Source: Nocardia pseudobrasiliensis NBRC 108224 (GTDB taxonomy: Bacteria > Actinomycetota > Actinomycetes > Mycobacteriales > Mycobacteriaceae). Taken from it: a DNA stretch of 64,000 bases. Under the pieces are notes generated by a model. The model saw only the letters and a program-made list of their open reading frames with translations, did no database searches and had not been told where the DNA came from. Within the stretch, counting starts at the first letter, position 1. The number at the start of each line of letters is the position of its first letter. Shown piece by piece: positions 26,281 to 34,534 of this stretch. Made by a program: the position numbers and the translations under genes. The stretch spans positions 62,001 through 126,000 of the forward strand of contig NZ_BDBS01000034.1 in NCBI RefSeq assembly GCF_001613105.1, read 5' to 3'.

Positions 26281-27717
26281 TCAGCCCAGTGCCGTCCACA
26301 CGGTCTTCGATTCCAGATACGCCGCGACCCCGGCGCGGCCCATTTCCCGTCCGATCCCGGAGGTCTTCACCCCGCCGAACGGTGCGGCCGGATCACCGGG
26401 CGCCCATGCGTTGAGGTAGACCGAGCCGGTGTGCAGCCGCGCCGCGAGCGCGTGCGCCGTACCGATGTTTCGCGTCCAAACCCCTGCCGCCAGACCGTAT
26501 TCCGTGTCATCGGCCGCCGCCACGACCTCGTCGAGATCGCGGAACGGGGACGCCACGAGCACCGGGCCGAAGATCTCCTCGCGACAGATCCGCATATCCG
26601 GCTTCACCTCGGTGAACAGCACCGGGCGCAGGAAGTACCCGCCGCTCGGCTCGGCCGCCGGAACCTCCCCGGTGCTCAGGGTCGCGCCCGCGGTGAGTCC
26701 GTCGCGCAGGAATCCGCGCACCCGCCGATAGTGTTCGGCCGAGATCAGCGGTCCGAGTTCGGTCGCCGGATCCAGCGCCGGGCCGACCCGGGCGCGCTCG
26801 GCCCGGTCCACGATTCCCGCCACGACCTCGTCGAACACGCTCTCGTGCGCGTAGAGCCGGGACGCCGCGATGCACGCCTGGCCGGAATTGGCGTAACCAC
26901 CCTGGTACGACCCGGCGATCGCGGCCTCGATATCGGCATCGGCGAGCACGATATTCGGGCACTTGCCGCCGAGCTCCAGCGTCACCGGTTTGAGCGCCGC
27001 GCCGGCCTTCGCGCCGATTTCGCGGCCCACGGCTGTGGATCCGGTGAACACCACCTTGTCGACGCCCGGATGATCGACCAGCGCGGCCCCGGTCTCGCCG
27101 TCACCGGCGAGCACATTGACCGTGCCCGAGGGGAATTCGGCCTCGGCGATCAGCTCGGCCAGCCGCAGCACCGACAGCGGCGCCTGTTCGGCGGGTTTGA
27201 GCACCACCGTGCATCCGGCGGCCAGGGCGGCGCCGAGTTTCCAGGCGGCCATCAGGAGCGGGAAGTTCCACGGAATGATCTGGGCGCAGACCCCGACGGG
27301 CTCTTTGCGCGTGTAGCACAGCGTATTCGGGACCGCGACGGGAATCGTCTCGCCCTCGATCTTGGTGGGCCAGCCGCCGAAATAGCGCAATTGCGCCGCG
27401 GCGGCGGGGATGTCGTGGGCGCGGGCCACGCTGATCGGCTTACCGCCGTCGCGGGCCTCGAGGACGGCGAGCTCCTCGCCGTGGCGTTCGACGAGTTCGC
27501 CGAGACGGGTGAGGAGTCGTCCGCGCTCGGCGGCGGGCAGCCGCCCCCACGGCCCGTCCAGTGCGGCGCGGGCGGCCCCGGCCGCGGCGGCGATATCGTC
27601 GGGTCCGGCGTGGGCCACCTCGGTGATGTGCGCGCCGGTGGACGGATCGACCGTGACGAAGGTGCGGCCGGTGGCGGCGGGTACGAATCGGCCGTCGATG
27701 TAGAGCAGGGTGTTCAC
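26281..27717 (-). CDS. Aldehyde dehydrogenase (side-chain oxidation)
   Basis: 478-residue NAD(P)-dependent aldehyde dehydrogenase. The catalytic cysteine is in NSGQACIAA and the general-base glutamate in VTLELGGKCPN; the cofactor loop FTGSTAVGREIG is present. The GTG start at 27717 follows GGGAGG. It lies between the alcohol dehydrogenase and amidotransferase genes with gaps of 15 and 21 bases. The likely role is to oxidise the side-chain aldehyde on the proline-derived unit to the carboxylic acid before amidation. That role is inferred from operon order and resemblance to the anthramycin pathway. Confidence 0.9.
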   Translation of the reverse strand: MNTLLYIDGRFVPAATGRTFVTVDPSTGAHITEVAHAGPDDIAAAAGAARAALDGPWGRLPAAERGRLLTRLGELVERHGEELAVLEARDGGKPISVARAHDIPAAAAQLRYFGGWPTKIEGETIPVAVPNTLCYTRKEPVGVCAQIIPWNFPLLMAAWKLGAALAAGCTVVLKPAEQAPLSVLRLAELIAEAEFPSGTVNVLAGDGETGAALVDHPGVDKVVFTGSTAVGREIGAKAGAALKPVTLELGGKCPNIVLADADIEAAIAGSYQGGYANSGQACIAASRLYAHESVFDEVVAGIVDRAERARVGPALDPATELGPLISAEHYRRVRGFLRDGLTAGATLSTGEVPAAEPSGGYFLRPVLFTEVKPDMRICREEIFGPVLVASPFRDLDEVVAAADDTEYGLAAGVWTRNIGTAHALAARLHTGSVYLNAWAPGDPAAPFGGVKTSGIGREMGRAGVAAYLESKTVWTALG

Positions 27718-27732
27718 GAAACCTCCCGGCCT

Positions 27733-28788
27733 TCAGAAGCGGTCGATGACGGTGATGCCGTGGGTGGTGAAATCGCTCATCGCCGCCAGCACATCCCCGG
27801 CCTGATCCAGCGATACCGTCCGCCGCACCAGCGTCTGCGGGGTGAGTCGATCGGCGGCGACCAGCGCCAGCAGCCGCGGATAGCTGGTGTGCGGATTGCC
27901 GTGCGAGCCGACGATGCTCAACTCCGCGATGGTGATCTCGTCGACCGGCAGCGCGATCTCACCGGCATCGGCGGCCCCGGTCAGGCCGACCTGGACATGG
28001 CGGCCCCGTTTACGCAGCGACCGAATGGAATTCAACATGGTGGCCCGCGCGCCCAGGGCGTCGATCGATACGTGCGCGCCGCCGCCGGTCGCCTCGCGGA
28101 CCGCGGCGGGCACATCGGATTCGACGCCCGCGTGCACGGTATGCGTCGCGCCCTGGGCCCGCGCGAGCTCGAGTTTCTCCGCGTCGATATCCACCGCGAC
28201 CACCGAAGCGCCGGCGGCGCGGGCGATCTGGACGCAGGACAGCCCGACCCCACCGACGCCGTGTACGGCCAGCCATTCACCGGGCCGCACTCTGCCCTGT
28301 CCGACGACCGCGTGGAATGCCGTCATGAACCGGCAGCCGATCGCGCCCGCCGCGACCGGGGTGAGCGAATCGGGCACCGGCACACAGTTGAAGTCGGCGT
28401 TGGGTATTCGCACATACTCGGCGTAACCGCCGTCGCGCCAGAAGCCCAATACCTGCATGTTGTCGCAGACATTGGCCTGTCCGGCCCGGCAATATCCGCA
28501 GACGCCGCAGGCCAGATGGAACGGCACCGTCACCCGGTCGCCGATGCGCACCTCGCGTACCTCGGGACCCGCCGCCACGACCTCGCCGACGATCTCGTGG
28601 CCCAGCGTGCGCGGCAATTCGACCTGTCCGCCCATCCAGCCCCAGTCGCCCATCCAGCCGTGCCAGTCGCTGCGGCAGATGCCCGAGGCGAGGACGGACA
28701 GGACCACGCCGTCGGATTCCGGTGCGGGATCGGGGATTTCGCGTATCTCCAGCGGAGCTCCGTATTCGACGATCTGTGCTGCGCGCAC
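27733..28788 (-). CDS. Zinc-dependent alcohol dehydrogenase (side-chain oxidation)
   Basis: 351-residue medium-chain dehydrogenase. The catalytic zinc ligands are in GICRSDWHG and LGHEIVGE. A four-cysteine structural zinc loop (CGVCGYCRAGQANVC) is complete, and the Rossmann motif GVGGVGLSC follows. The GTG at 28788 starts the gene after GGGAGGTGAG. It sits between the P450 and the aldehyde dehydrogenase genes, consistent with oxidising a P450-made side-chain alcohol to the aldehyde. Confidence 0.9.
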   Translation of the reverse strand: MRAAQIVEYGAPLEIREIPDPAPESDGVVLSVLASGICRSDWHGWMGDWGWMGGQVELPRTLGHEIVGEVVAAGPEVREVRIGDRVTVPFHLACGVCGYCRAGQANVCDNMQVLGFWRDGGYAEYVRIPNADFNCVPVPDSLTPVAAGAIGCRFMTAFHAVVGQGRVRPGEWLAVHGVGGVGLSCVQIARAAGASVVAVDIDAEKLELARAQGATHTVHAGVESDVPAAVREATGGGAHVSIDALGARATMLNSIRSLRKRGRHVQVGLTGAADAGEIALPVDEITIAELSIVGSHGNPHTSYPRLLALVAADRLTPQTLVRRTVSLDQAGDVLAAMSDFTTHGITVIDRF

Positions 28789-28794
28789 CGTGGC

Positions 28795-29988
28795 TCACCT
28801 CCCGGGGCGGATGCGGACGGGCAGCCGATCCAGTCCGCGCGTGATGGTATTGGGCGTGCGGGTGGGTTCGCCGGTGAGCTCGACGGTGGCGGCCCGCGCG
28901 GCGAGCGCGCCGAACAGGGCATTGGCCTCCATCGAGGCCAGCACGCGGCCCGGGCAGTTGTGCACGCCGGAGCCGAAACCGACCGTATCGGCCGGATTGC
29001 GGCGCACCAGATAGCGATCCGGATCGGGGTAGTGGCGTTCGTCCCGATTGGCCGAGGCGTAGGAGACCACCACCCGCGAACCCGCCGGGATCACGCGATC
29101 CTCGATCGCCACATCGTCGGTGGTGACGCGGGAGAAGCATTGGATGGGCGTCTCCATGCGAATGCCCTCCAGGAATGCGGCGGGCACGAGTGTGTGATCG
29201 CGGCGGACCGCCGCCCACTGCTCCGGATTCTCGGCCAGCAGCCACAGCGTCCCGGCCACGCCCGCGATCGTGGTGTCCAAACCCGCGCAGGCATAGGCGC
29301 TCATGGTCATCAGCGCCTCGCCCTCGGTGATCTCACCGCGATCGGCCGCGGCCCAGACGATTCGGCCGAAGCTGTCGGGCAGCAGCCGATCGGGCGTCGC
29401 CTCGGTGACCAGATAGCGCATGAGGGCCTGCACGTCGGGGAAGGTCGACTCCTGCAGTTCGCCGGGCGGCCCCATGTAGTTGAACGCGCCCAGCGCCCAG
29501 TCCAACAGGTCGGCCCGGTATTCGTCGCGCGGGAAGCCGATGAGGTCCATCACGATCTCGACGGGCAGCTTGCACGCGAAATCGGCGACGCCGTCGAATT
29601 CCGCACGCGCCAGCAGACTGTCGACGAGATCCTCGGCGTGCTGTTCGATATCGCCCGCGATCCGGCGAACGTATCTGGGTCGCAGGGCATCGTCGAGCAC
29701 CTTGCGCACGGCCCGGTGACGCGGCGGATCCATCGAGAGCAGTGAGCCCGCGGACGCCTCGTTGCACGGGGCGTTCATCGCGATGCCCGGCGCGGAACTG
29801 AATCGCTCCCAGTCGATCAGGGCCGGGCGCACCTGGTCGTAACGGAACAGGCCGTACAGGTCGTAGGCCGACAGATATACCACCGGACCGAGTTCGCGCA
29901 GCCTGCGATAGTGCGGATAGGGATCGAGAAGCGCGGCGGCCGAGAATAATTCGATATCGGTCTCGGTGGCGGAGAACGAGGTCGTCAC
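28795..29988 (-). CDS. Cytochrome P450 (side-chain hydroxylation)
   Basis: 397-residue soluble bacterial P450. The heme ligand is Cys345 in FGSGVHNCPGR, the I-helix oxygen motif is CAGLDTT and the ExxR pair is EGIR. No ferredoxin gene is adjacent, so electrons must come from elsewhere in the cell. The GTG start overlaps the methyltransferase stop by four bases. The operon suggests that it hydroxylates the terminal methyl of the C3 side chain of the proline-derived unit, or the finished PBD, to begin acrylamide formation. Confidence 0.9.
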   Translation of the reverse strand: MTTSFSATETDIELFSAAALLDPYPHYRRLRELGPVVYLSAYDLYGLFRYDQVRPALIDWERFSSAPGIAMNAPCNEASAGSLLSMDPPRHRAVRKVLDDALRPRYVRRIAGDIEQHAEDLVDSLLARAEFDGVADFACKLPVEIVMDLIGFPRDEYRADLLDWALGAFNYMGPPGELQESTFPDVQALMRYLVTEATPDRLLPDSFGRIVWAAADRGEITEGEALMTMSAYACAGLDTTIAGVAGTLWLLAENPEQWAAVRRDHTLVPAAFLEGIRMETPIQCFSRVTTDDVAIEDRVIPAGSRVVVSYASANRDERHYPDPDRYLVRRNPADTVGFGSGVHNCPGRVLASMEANALFGALAARAATVELTGEPTRTPNTITRGLDRLPVRIRPGR

Positions 29989-31049
29989 GCCCGGTCGCCT
30001 CCCGGGGCCAGATCATAGAAGCAGATGCGCGGTCCCGCGCCCGGCCGGTGATACATCCGGCGCAGCCGCATGCTCGATTTGTCGAATACGTCGAACCAGG
30101 CGGCGCGATCGCGGGGCAGGCCCTGTCCGGTCAGGACGTGGATCAGGAAGAAGTCGTCGTCGTTCTCCCGGCCGTCGTAGCGAATCTCGGGCTCACCGAC
30201 CAGGAGAATCTTCTGATGCGGGAACATTTGTCCGATCTCGTCGAGCAGATCCACCACGGCCTGTTCGCCATTGCGGAAATGCTCGTGCAGTGCGCTCATG
30301 ATGCACAGCCCGTCGGCCTCGAGGCATTCCCGCGGCCAGGTCCGCGGGGCGAAGGCGTCGCCGACCACGAAGCTCACCCGATCGGCCACCCCGCTGCGCT
30401 CGGCCAGCTCATTGGCGACCGCCACGGCATCGGGGCTGATATCCAGCCCGATACCCGTCAGCTCGGGATCGCGCAGACAGGCGTCCACCACCAATTGGCC
30501 ACCGCCGCAGCCGATATCGAGGATCTTGTGGACATCGCGCCCGCGCATGGCCTGCAGCACGACCGGGGAGTGGAAGAAGGAGAACAGGGTGTCGCAATGC
30601 GCGCCGAGCGCACCGCCGTCGCGGATCACATCCTTGCCGTAGACGGCCTTGCCGGTGAGCAGATCGCCGATCCGGCTGGTGACCGCGCCATAGGCGTCGA
30701 CGTAGACGCCCAGGCGGGCGAGGGAGATATCGGTGGTGAGGAATTCGCCGAGCCGGGTGAAATGGAAGTCCTCGCCGCGGGTTTCCAGGACGCCGCGATT
30801 GATCAGATAGCGCAGGAAGCCGGTGCCGATCGCGGGATCGATGCCGGCCAGCAGGCCGTCGGCGATCCGCCGCGGCCCCGATCGCAGGCGCTGCAGCAAC
30901 GGCGTATCGGAAATCGCCTGCACCGCCTGGCAGACATGCATCGCGCTGATCATCTCGGGCAGATTCGACAGCGTGAACGACTGCCATTCCCGGCGCTGGG
31001 TCTCGTCCTGGAGTTCGATGATCTCCGGGGCATGGTCGGTGATGGTCAT
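29985..31049 (-). CDS. SAM-dependent C-methyltransferase (LmbW-like role)
   Basis: 354-residue methyltransferase with an N-terminal helical dimerisation region and a SAM-binding motif (ILDIGCGGGQLVVDA) near residue 188. The ATG at 31049 follows AAGGAG; the longer open frame upstream is shadow sequence. In lincomycin, sibiromycin and anthramycin pathways an enzyme of this role adds a methyl carbon to the two-carbon side chain of the pyrroline intermediate to give the C3 branch. The location between the gamma-glutamyltransferase and P450 genes fits that. A role on the aromatic ring is less likely, because a second methyltransferase is grouped with the kynurenine genes. Confidence 0.85.
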   Translation of the reverse strand: MTITDHAPEIIELQDETQRREWQSFTLSNLPEMISAMHVCQAVQAISDTPLLQRLRSGPRRIADGLLAGIDPAIGTGFLRYLINRGVLETRGEDFHFTRLGEFLTTDISLARLGVYVDAYGAVTSRIGDLLTGKAVYGKDVIRDGGALGAHCDTLFSFFHSPVVLQAMRGRDVHKILDIGCGGGQLVVDACLRDPELTGIGLDISPDAVAVANELAERSGVADRVSFVVGDAFAPRTWPRECLEADGLCIMSALHEHFRNGEQAVVDLLDEIGQMFPHQKILLVGEPEIRYDGRENDDDFFLIHVLTGQGLPRDRAAWFDVFDKSSMRLRRMYHRPGAGPRICFYDLAPGGDRA

Positions 31050-31060
31050 ATTCCACTCCT

Positions 31061-32860
31061 TCATTCGCAGACGGCGTAGGCGTGCCGGGCCTTGGGGCTC
31101 GCGGCCGCCCGGACGAATGCGCCGTCGTCGGTGAATCCGGTCGCGCACACCCGGCCCAGCGTGTAGGCCGGGACGAGTTCCACCCGATGGCCGCGGCGCT
31201 CGAGTTCGGCCACGGTCGCCGGATCGCAGGTGTCCTCGGCGACCAGCACCCCGGGTCGATGGGCGTGGGGGGTGAACGAGGCCGGTACCTGATCGGTGTG
31301 GAAGGCCGTGGTCTCGGTCGCGTGCTGGAAGTCCAGCCCGAAATCGGCGACGTTGAGAAAGAACTGCAGCGTCCACTGGTCCTGCCGGTCGCCGCCGGGG
31401 GTGCCGAAGGCCACGAAGGGCCTGCCGTCGCGCAAAACCACGCTCGGGCTCAGCGTCGTGCGCGGCCGTTTACCGGGTGCGAGCGAATTCGGGTGCCCCT
31501 CGGTGAGATACAGGCATTGGCCACGCGTACCGAGCGGGAAGCCGAGGCCGCCGATCGCGGGGGAGCTCTTGAGCCAGCCGCCGCTGGGGGTCGCGGCGAC
31601 CATATTGCCGTGCCGGTCGACCGCGGTGACCGTGCAGGTGTCGTTCTTGGTGGTGGTGGCCGCGAGAATCGTCGGTAATCCGTTGCGCAGCTGCGACATC
31701 CACTCCGAGGAGGCCTCGGTTTCGTCCGGCGGGGGCGGTTCGGGAACGAAGGAGTCGCGCCCGCCGGGGGTACCGGGTCGTAGCGTCGTCGCCGCACGCG
31801 CGTCGACCAGTGCGCGGCGGGCACGGGTGTAGTCGGCGTCGAGCAGGTCCGCCAACGGCACATCGCTGAAGTCGGGATCGCCGTACCAGGCCTCGCGATC
31901 GGCCATGGCGAGTTTGGTGCATTCGATCACGGTGTGCATGTAATCCGCACTGCCCGAACCCATTCGGGTCAGATCGAAGCCGTCCAGCAGCGCGATCTGC
32001 TGCAGAAACACCGGACCCTGCGACCACGGTCCCGGTTTGAAGACCTGATAGGGCCCGTAGCCGTGGCTGGGTGCGGTCTCCACCGTCGCCTCCCACCGGG
32101 CCAGATCGTCCGCGTCGAGCAGTCCCCGATGCCGCCGCCCGGTCGCGTCGAGCATCGGACCCGAGGCCAGGAATTCGGAGATCTCCTCGGCGACAAAGCC
32201 TTTGTAGAACGCGTCGTGGGCCGCCCGGATCTGCGCGTCCCGGTCGGGCGAGGCCGATTCGGCCGCCTTGATCAGGCGCTGATAGGTGTGCGCGAGCGCG
32301 GGATTGCGGAATCGGCTCCCGGCCGCGGGCGCGACGCCGCCGCGCAGATAGGTCTCCCCGGAGCCGGGCCACTCCTCGCGGAACAGCGGGGCGAGTACCT
32401 CGATGGCGCGGGCGGTCTCCGGCAGCAGCGGAAATCCGTTCTCCGCGTACCCGATCGCCGGTTCCAGCACATCCGCCAGGCGCATGGTCCCGAATTCGCC
32501 GAGCAGCCGCATCCAGCCGCCGAACGCGCCCGGCACGCAGGCCGACAGCAGTCCGGAACCGGGTATGGCGTCGAGGCCCAGCTCTTTGAATGTCTCGATG
32601 CCGATGGCACGCGGCATCGGCCCCTGACCGCAGATCGCCTGCACATCGTCACGTCCGGCCCGATGGGCCACGATGGAGATATCGCCGCCGGGGCCGTTGA
32701 AATGCGGCTCCACGACCTGCAGGACGAATCCGGCGGCCACGGCGGCGTCGAATGCGTTGCCGCCCTTGGCCAGAATGCGCATCCCGGCCGCGGAGGCGAG
32801 CCAATGCGTACTGGCGACGGCGCCGTTGGTCCCGATCAACTCGGGCTTGGATGGAGGCAT
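31061..32860 (-). CDS. Gamma-glutamyltransferase-like C-C lyase (LmbA-like)
   Basis: 599-residue Ntn-hydrolase of the gamma-glutamyltransferase family. The self-cleavage threonine is about Thr408 in KNDTCTVTAVD, followed by the substrate motif SGGWLKSSP. Family members normally act on glutathione outside the cell. This one has no signal peptide (MPPSKPELIG), which fits a cytoplasmic biosynthetic role. In lincomycin and PBD pathways such homologues have been reported to cleave a C-C bond that removes an oxalyl-type group from the DOPA-derived bicyclic intermediate. AAGGAG precedes the ATG. It follows the FAD oxidase gene by 17 bases and precedes the methyltransferase gene by 11. Confidence 0.9.
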   Translation of the reverse strand: MPPSKPELIGTNGAVASTHWLASAAGMRILAKGGNAFDAAVAAGFVLQVVEPHFNGPGGDISIVAHRAGRDDVQAICGQGPMPRAIGIETFKELGLDAIPGSGLLSACVPGAFGGWMRLLGEFGTMRLADVLEPAIGYAENGFPLLPETARAIEVLAPLFREEWPGSGETYLRGGVAPAAGSRFRNPALAHTYQRLIKAAESASPDRDAQIRAAHDAFYKGFVAEEISEFLASGPMLDATGRRHRGLLDADDLARWEATVETAPSHGYGPYQVFKPGPWSQGPVFLQQIALLDGFDLTRMGSGSADYMHTVIECTKLAMADREAWYGDPDFSDVPLADLLDADYTRARRALVDARAATTLRPGTPGGRDSFVPEPPPPDETEASSEWMSQLRNGLPTILAATTTKNDTCTVTAVDRHGNMVAATPSGGWLKSSPAIGGLGFPLGTRGQCLYLTEGHPNSLAPGKRPRTTLSPSVVLRDGRPFVAFGTPGGDRQDQWTLQFFLNVADFGLDFQHATETTAFHTDQVPASFTPHAHRPGVLVAEDTCDPATVAELERRGHRVELVPAYTLGRVCATGFTDDGAFVRAAASPKARHAYAVCE

Positions 32861-32877
32861 GCGCTCGCTCCTTGCTG

Positions 32878-34320
32878 TCAGTCGTCCTGGAAGATGCCGA
32901 GGCCCTGGGCGAGAATGCCGCTCGGGTCGTATGTGGTCTTCGCCGCGCGGAAGGCGGGCCAGCGCTCGCCGTAGTGCGCGCGCCAGTCGTCGGCGTTCAA
33001 TCGCAGCGAGCCGATCGGATAGAGCACGGCCCCATAGTGTTTGCGGGCCCGGGCGTAGAGGCGGTCGTTGCGATCGAGCATGTCGGCCACGAATTCCGGA
33101 TCCGCGTCCGCAGTCTCGGCGACGGTATTGATATCGAGCACGAATACCCACGGCGATCCGTCCGGCTCGGGCAGCGGCGGCAGCGGTCGCGAAATCCGGT
33201 CGCGCCGTTGCGGATACAGCAGGCTGATCCCGAACGGACCGATATCGCGGGCGGACAGCGCCGACTGCACCTCATCGACGTAGTCCTCGACCACCGAACC
33301 GCCGAGCCACACGTCGTACCAGGGTTTGACCAGCCGGTCCCACTCCACCGTCTCGCGCATACCGTCGACGAGCCGATCGATGGAGAAGGCGTAGTCCAGA
33401 TAGGTGGTGTCGTCGATGGTCGGCGCGGTGGTCAGATCGGCGGCGGCCGCGGCGTCGTCGGGCGGGGCGTCCGGATCGTAGAGGACGGTCGCGTACAGCT
33501 TGTGGGTCGGGCTGGACTGCGGTGAGTACAGCTCGGCGTAGATGTGATCGATCGCCGGACGGTCGAGCAGGGTGCGCAGATCGCGGAAGAACCGCGCGTT
33601 GTCGGTGTATTCCAGCACGTAGGTGCGGGCCCGCTCGCGGGCCGGTTCGAGTTCGACCACGGCCTTGGTGATCACACCGCACTGGCCCAGTCCGCCGAGT
33701 ACCGCCTCGAACAGGTCGGATTTTCGCTCGGGAGAGCAGCGTTCGATGTCGCCGGTCCCGGTGACGACCTCGAGTTCGCGGACGTGATCGATCTGTAGCC
33801 CGGTGCGCAGCGCGCCGACCAGCCCGCCCAGCCCGCCGACCGACAACGTTCCGCCCACGGTCAGCGAGGTGTAACCGGTGAGCGCGGGCGGTGTGCGGCG
33901 CGGGGAACGCTCGTAGGCCGCGAGCAGCAGATCCTTCCAGAAGATTCCGGCGTCCACCTCGGCGACGTCCGGGCCGATCGAGTGAATGCGGTCGAGGCAA
34001 TGGTTCTCGATGAGCAGCCCCTCGGACAGACCCTGTCCGAGGGTGGTGTGCGCATTGCCTCGCGTCGACACGGCGATGCCGTAGGTGCGGCAGAAGCGGA
34101 TCATCTCGGCGATGTCCTCGGCCGAACCGGGCCGCAATACCGCGGACGGCTTGTGCACGGCGATATTTCCCAGATCGGTGGCCACCGCCGCGCGGGCCGC
34201 GTCGTCGAGGAGTAATTCGCCCTCGAGCGTGGGCACGGCGGCGAAGGACGAACCCGCGGTGGTGGCGGGACCGGTGACCCATCGTCGCGCAATCGGATCG
34301 AATCCCGCGATATCGGACAC
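32878..34320 (-). CDS. FAD-linked oxidase of the PCMH/berberine-bridge type
   Basis: 480 residues with an N-terminal FAD-binding PCMH domain (RGNAHTTLGQG near 88, then GGTLSVGGLGG near 160) and a C-terminal region like that of cytokinin dehydrogenases. Such enzymes oxidise C-N or C-C bonds using oxygen. It is the first gene of the leftward PBD operon. A desaturation of the proline-derived ring or side chain is the most plausible use, and the anthramycin cluster has, from memory, a similar oxidoreductase. The start is GTG at 34320, placed six bases after AAAGGAG. Confidence 0.85.
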   Translation of the reverse strand: MSDIAGFDPIARRWVTGPATTAGSSFAAVPTLEGELLLDDAARAAVATDLGNIAVHKPSAVLRPGSAEDIAEMIRFCRTYGIAVSTRGNAHTTLGQGLSEGLLIENHCLDRIHSIGPDVAEVDAGIFWKDLLLAAYERSPRRTPPALTGYTSLTVGGTLSVGGLGGLVGALRTGLQIDHVRELEVVTGTGDIERCSPERKSDLFEAVLGGLGQCGVITKAVVELEPARERARTYVLEYTDNARFFRDLRTLLDRPAIDHIYAELYSPQSSPTHKLYATVLYDPDAPPDDAAAAADLTTAPTIDDTTYLDYAFSIDRLVDGMRETVEWDRLVKPWYDVWLGGSVVEDYVDEVQSALSARDIGPFGISLLYPQRRDRISRPLPPLPEPDGSPWVFVLDINTVAETADADPEFVADMLDRNDRLYARARKHYGAVLYPIGSLRLNADDWRAHYGERWPAFRAAKTTYDPSGILAQGLGIFQDD

Positions 34321-34534
34321 GGCAAACTCCTTTCGGCGCAATGGATTCAGGCTATCCAGATCACCGTGTCCGATACATTCAGAGGAACTTCAAATCTCTG
34401 TCAGAATCCTTTGAAGAGGTTGGAAACGGGTTTAGGGTGGGTGGTCATGAGCACCGTGGGATTCGATTGGCAATTCAGGTCTTTCGGCAATCGGTGGAGC
34501 GCCTTCGCCCCGCCCGCGAACAGTTGAGGTCGCC
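34321..34534. promoter_or_regulatory. Divergent promoter region of the PBD cluster with inverted repeat
   Basis: This 214-base gap is the only divergent gap in the cluster and should hold both main promoters. It contains an interrupted inverted repeat, cttcaaa at 34388-34394 and tttgaag at 34410-34416, with centres 22 bases apart, or about two helical turns. That is a reasonable operator geometry. No confident -35/-10 pair could be assigned in either direction. Confidence 0.5.
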
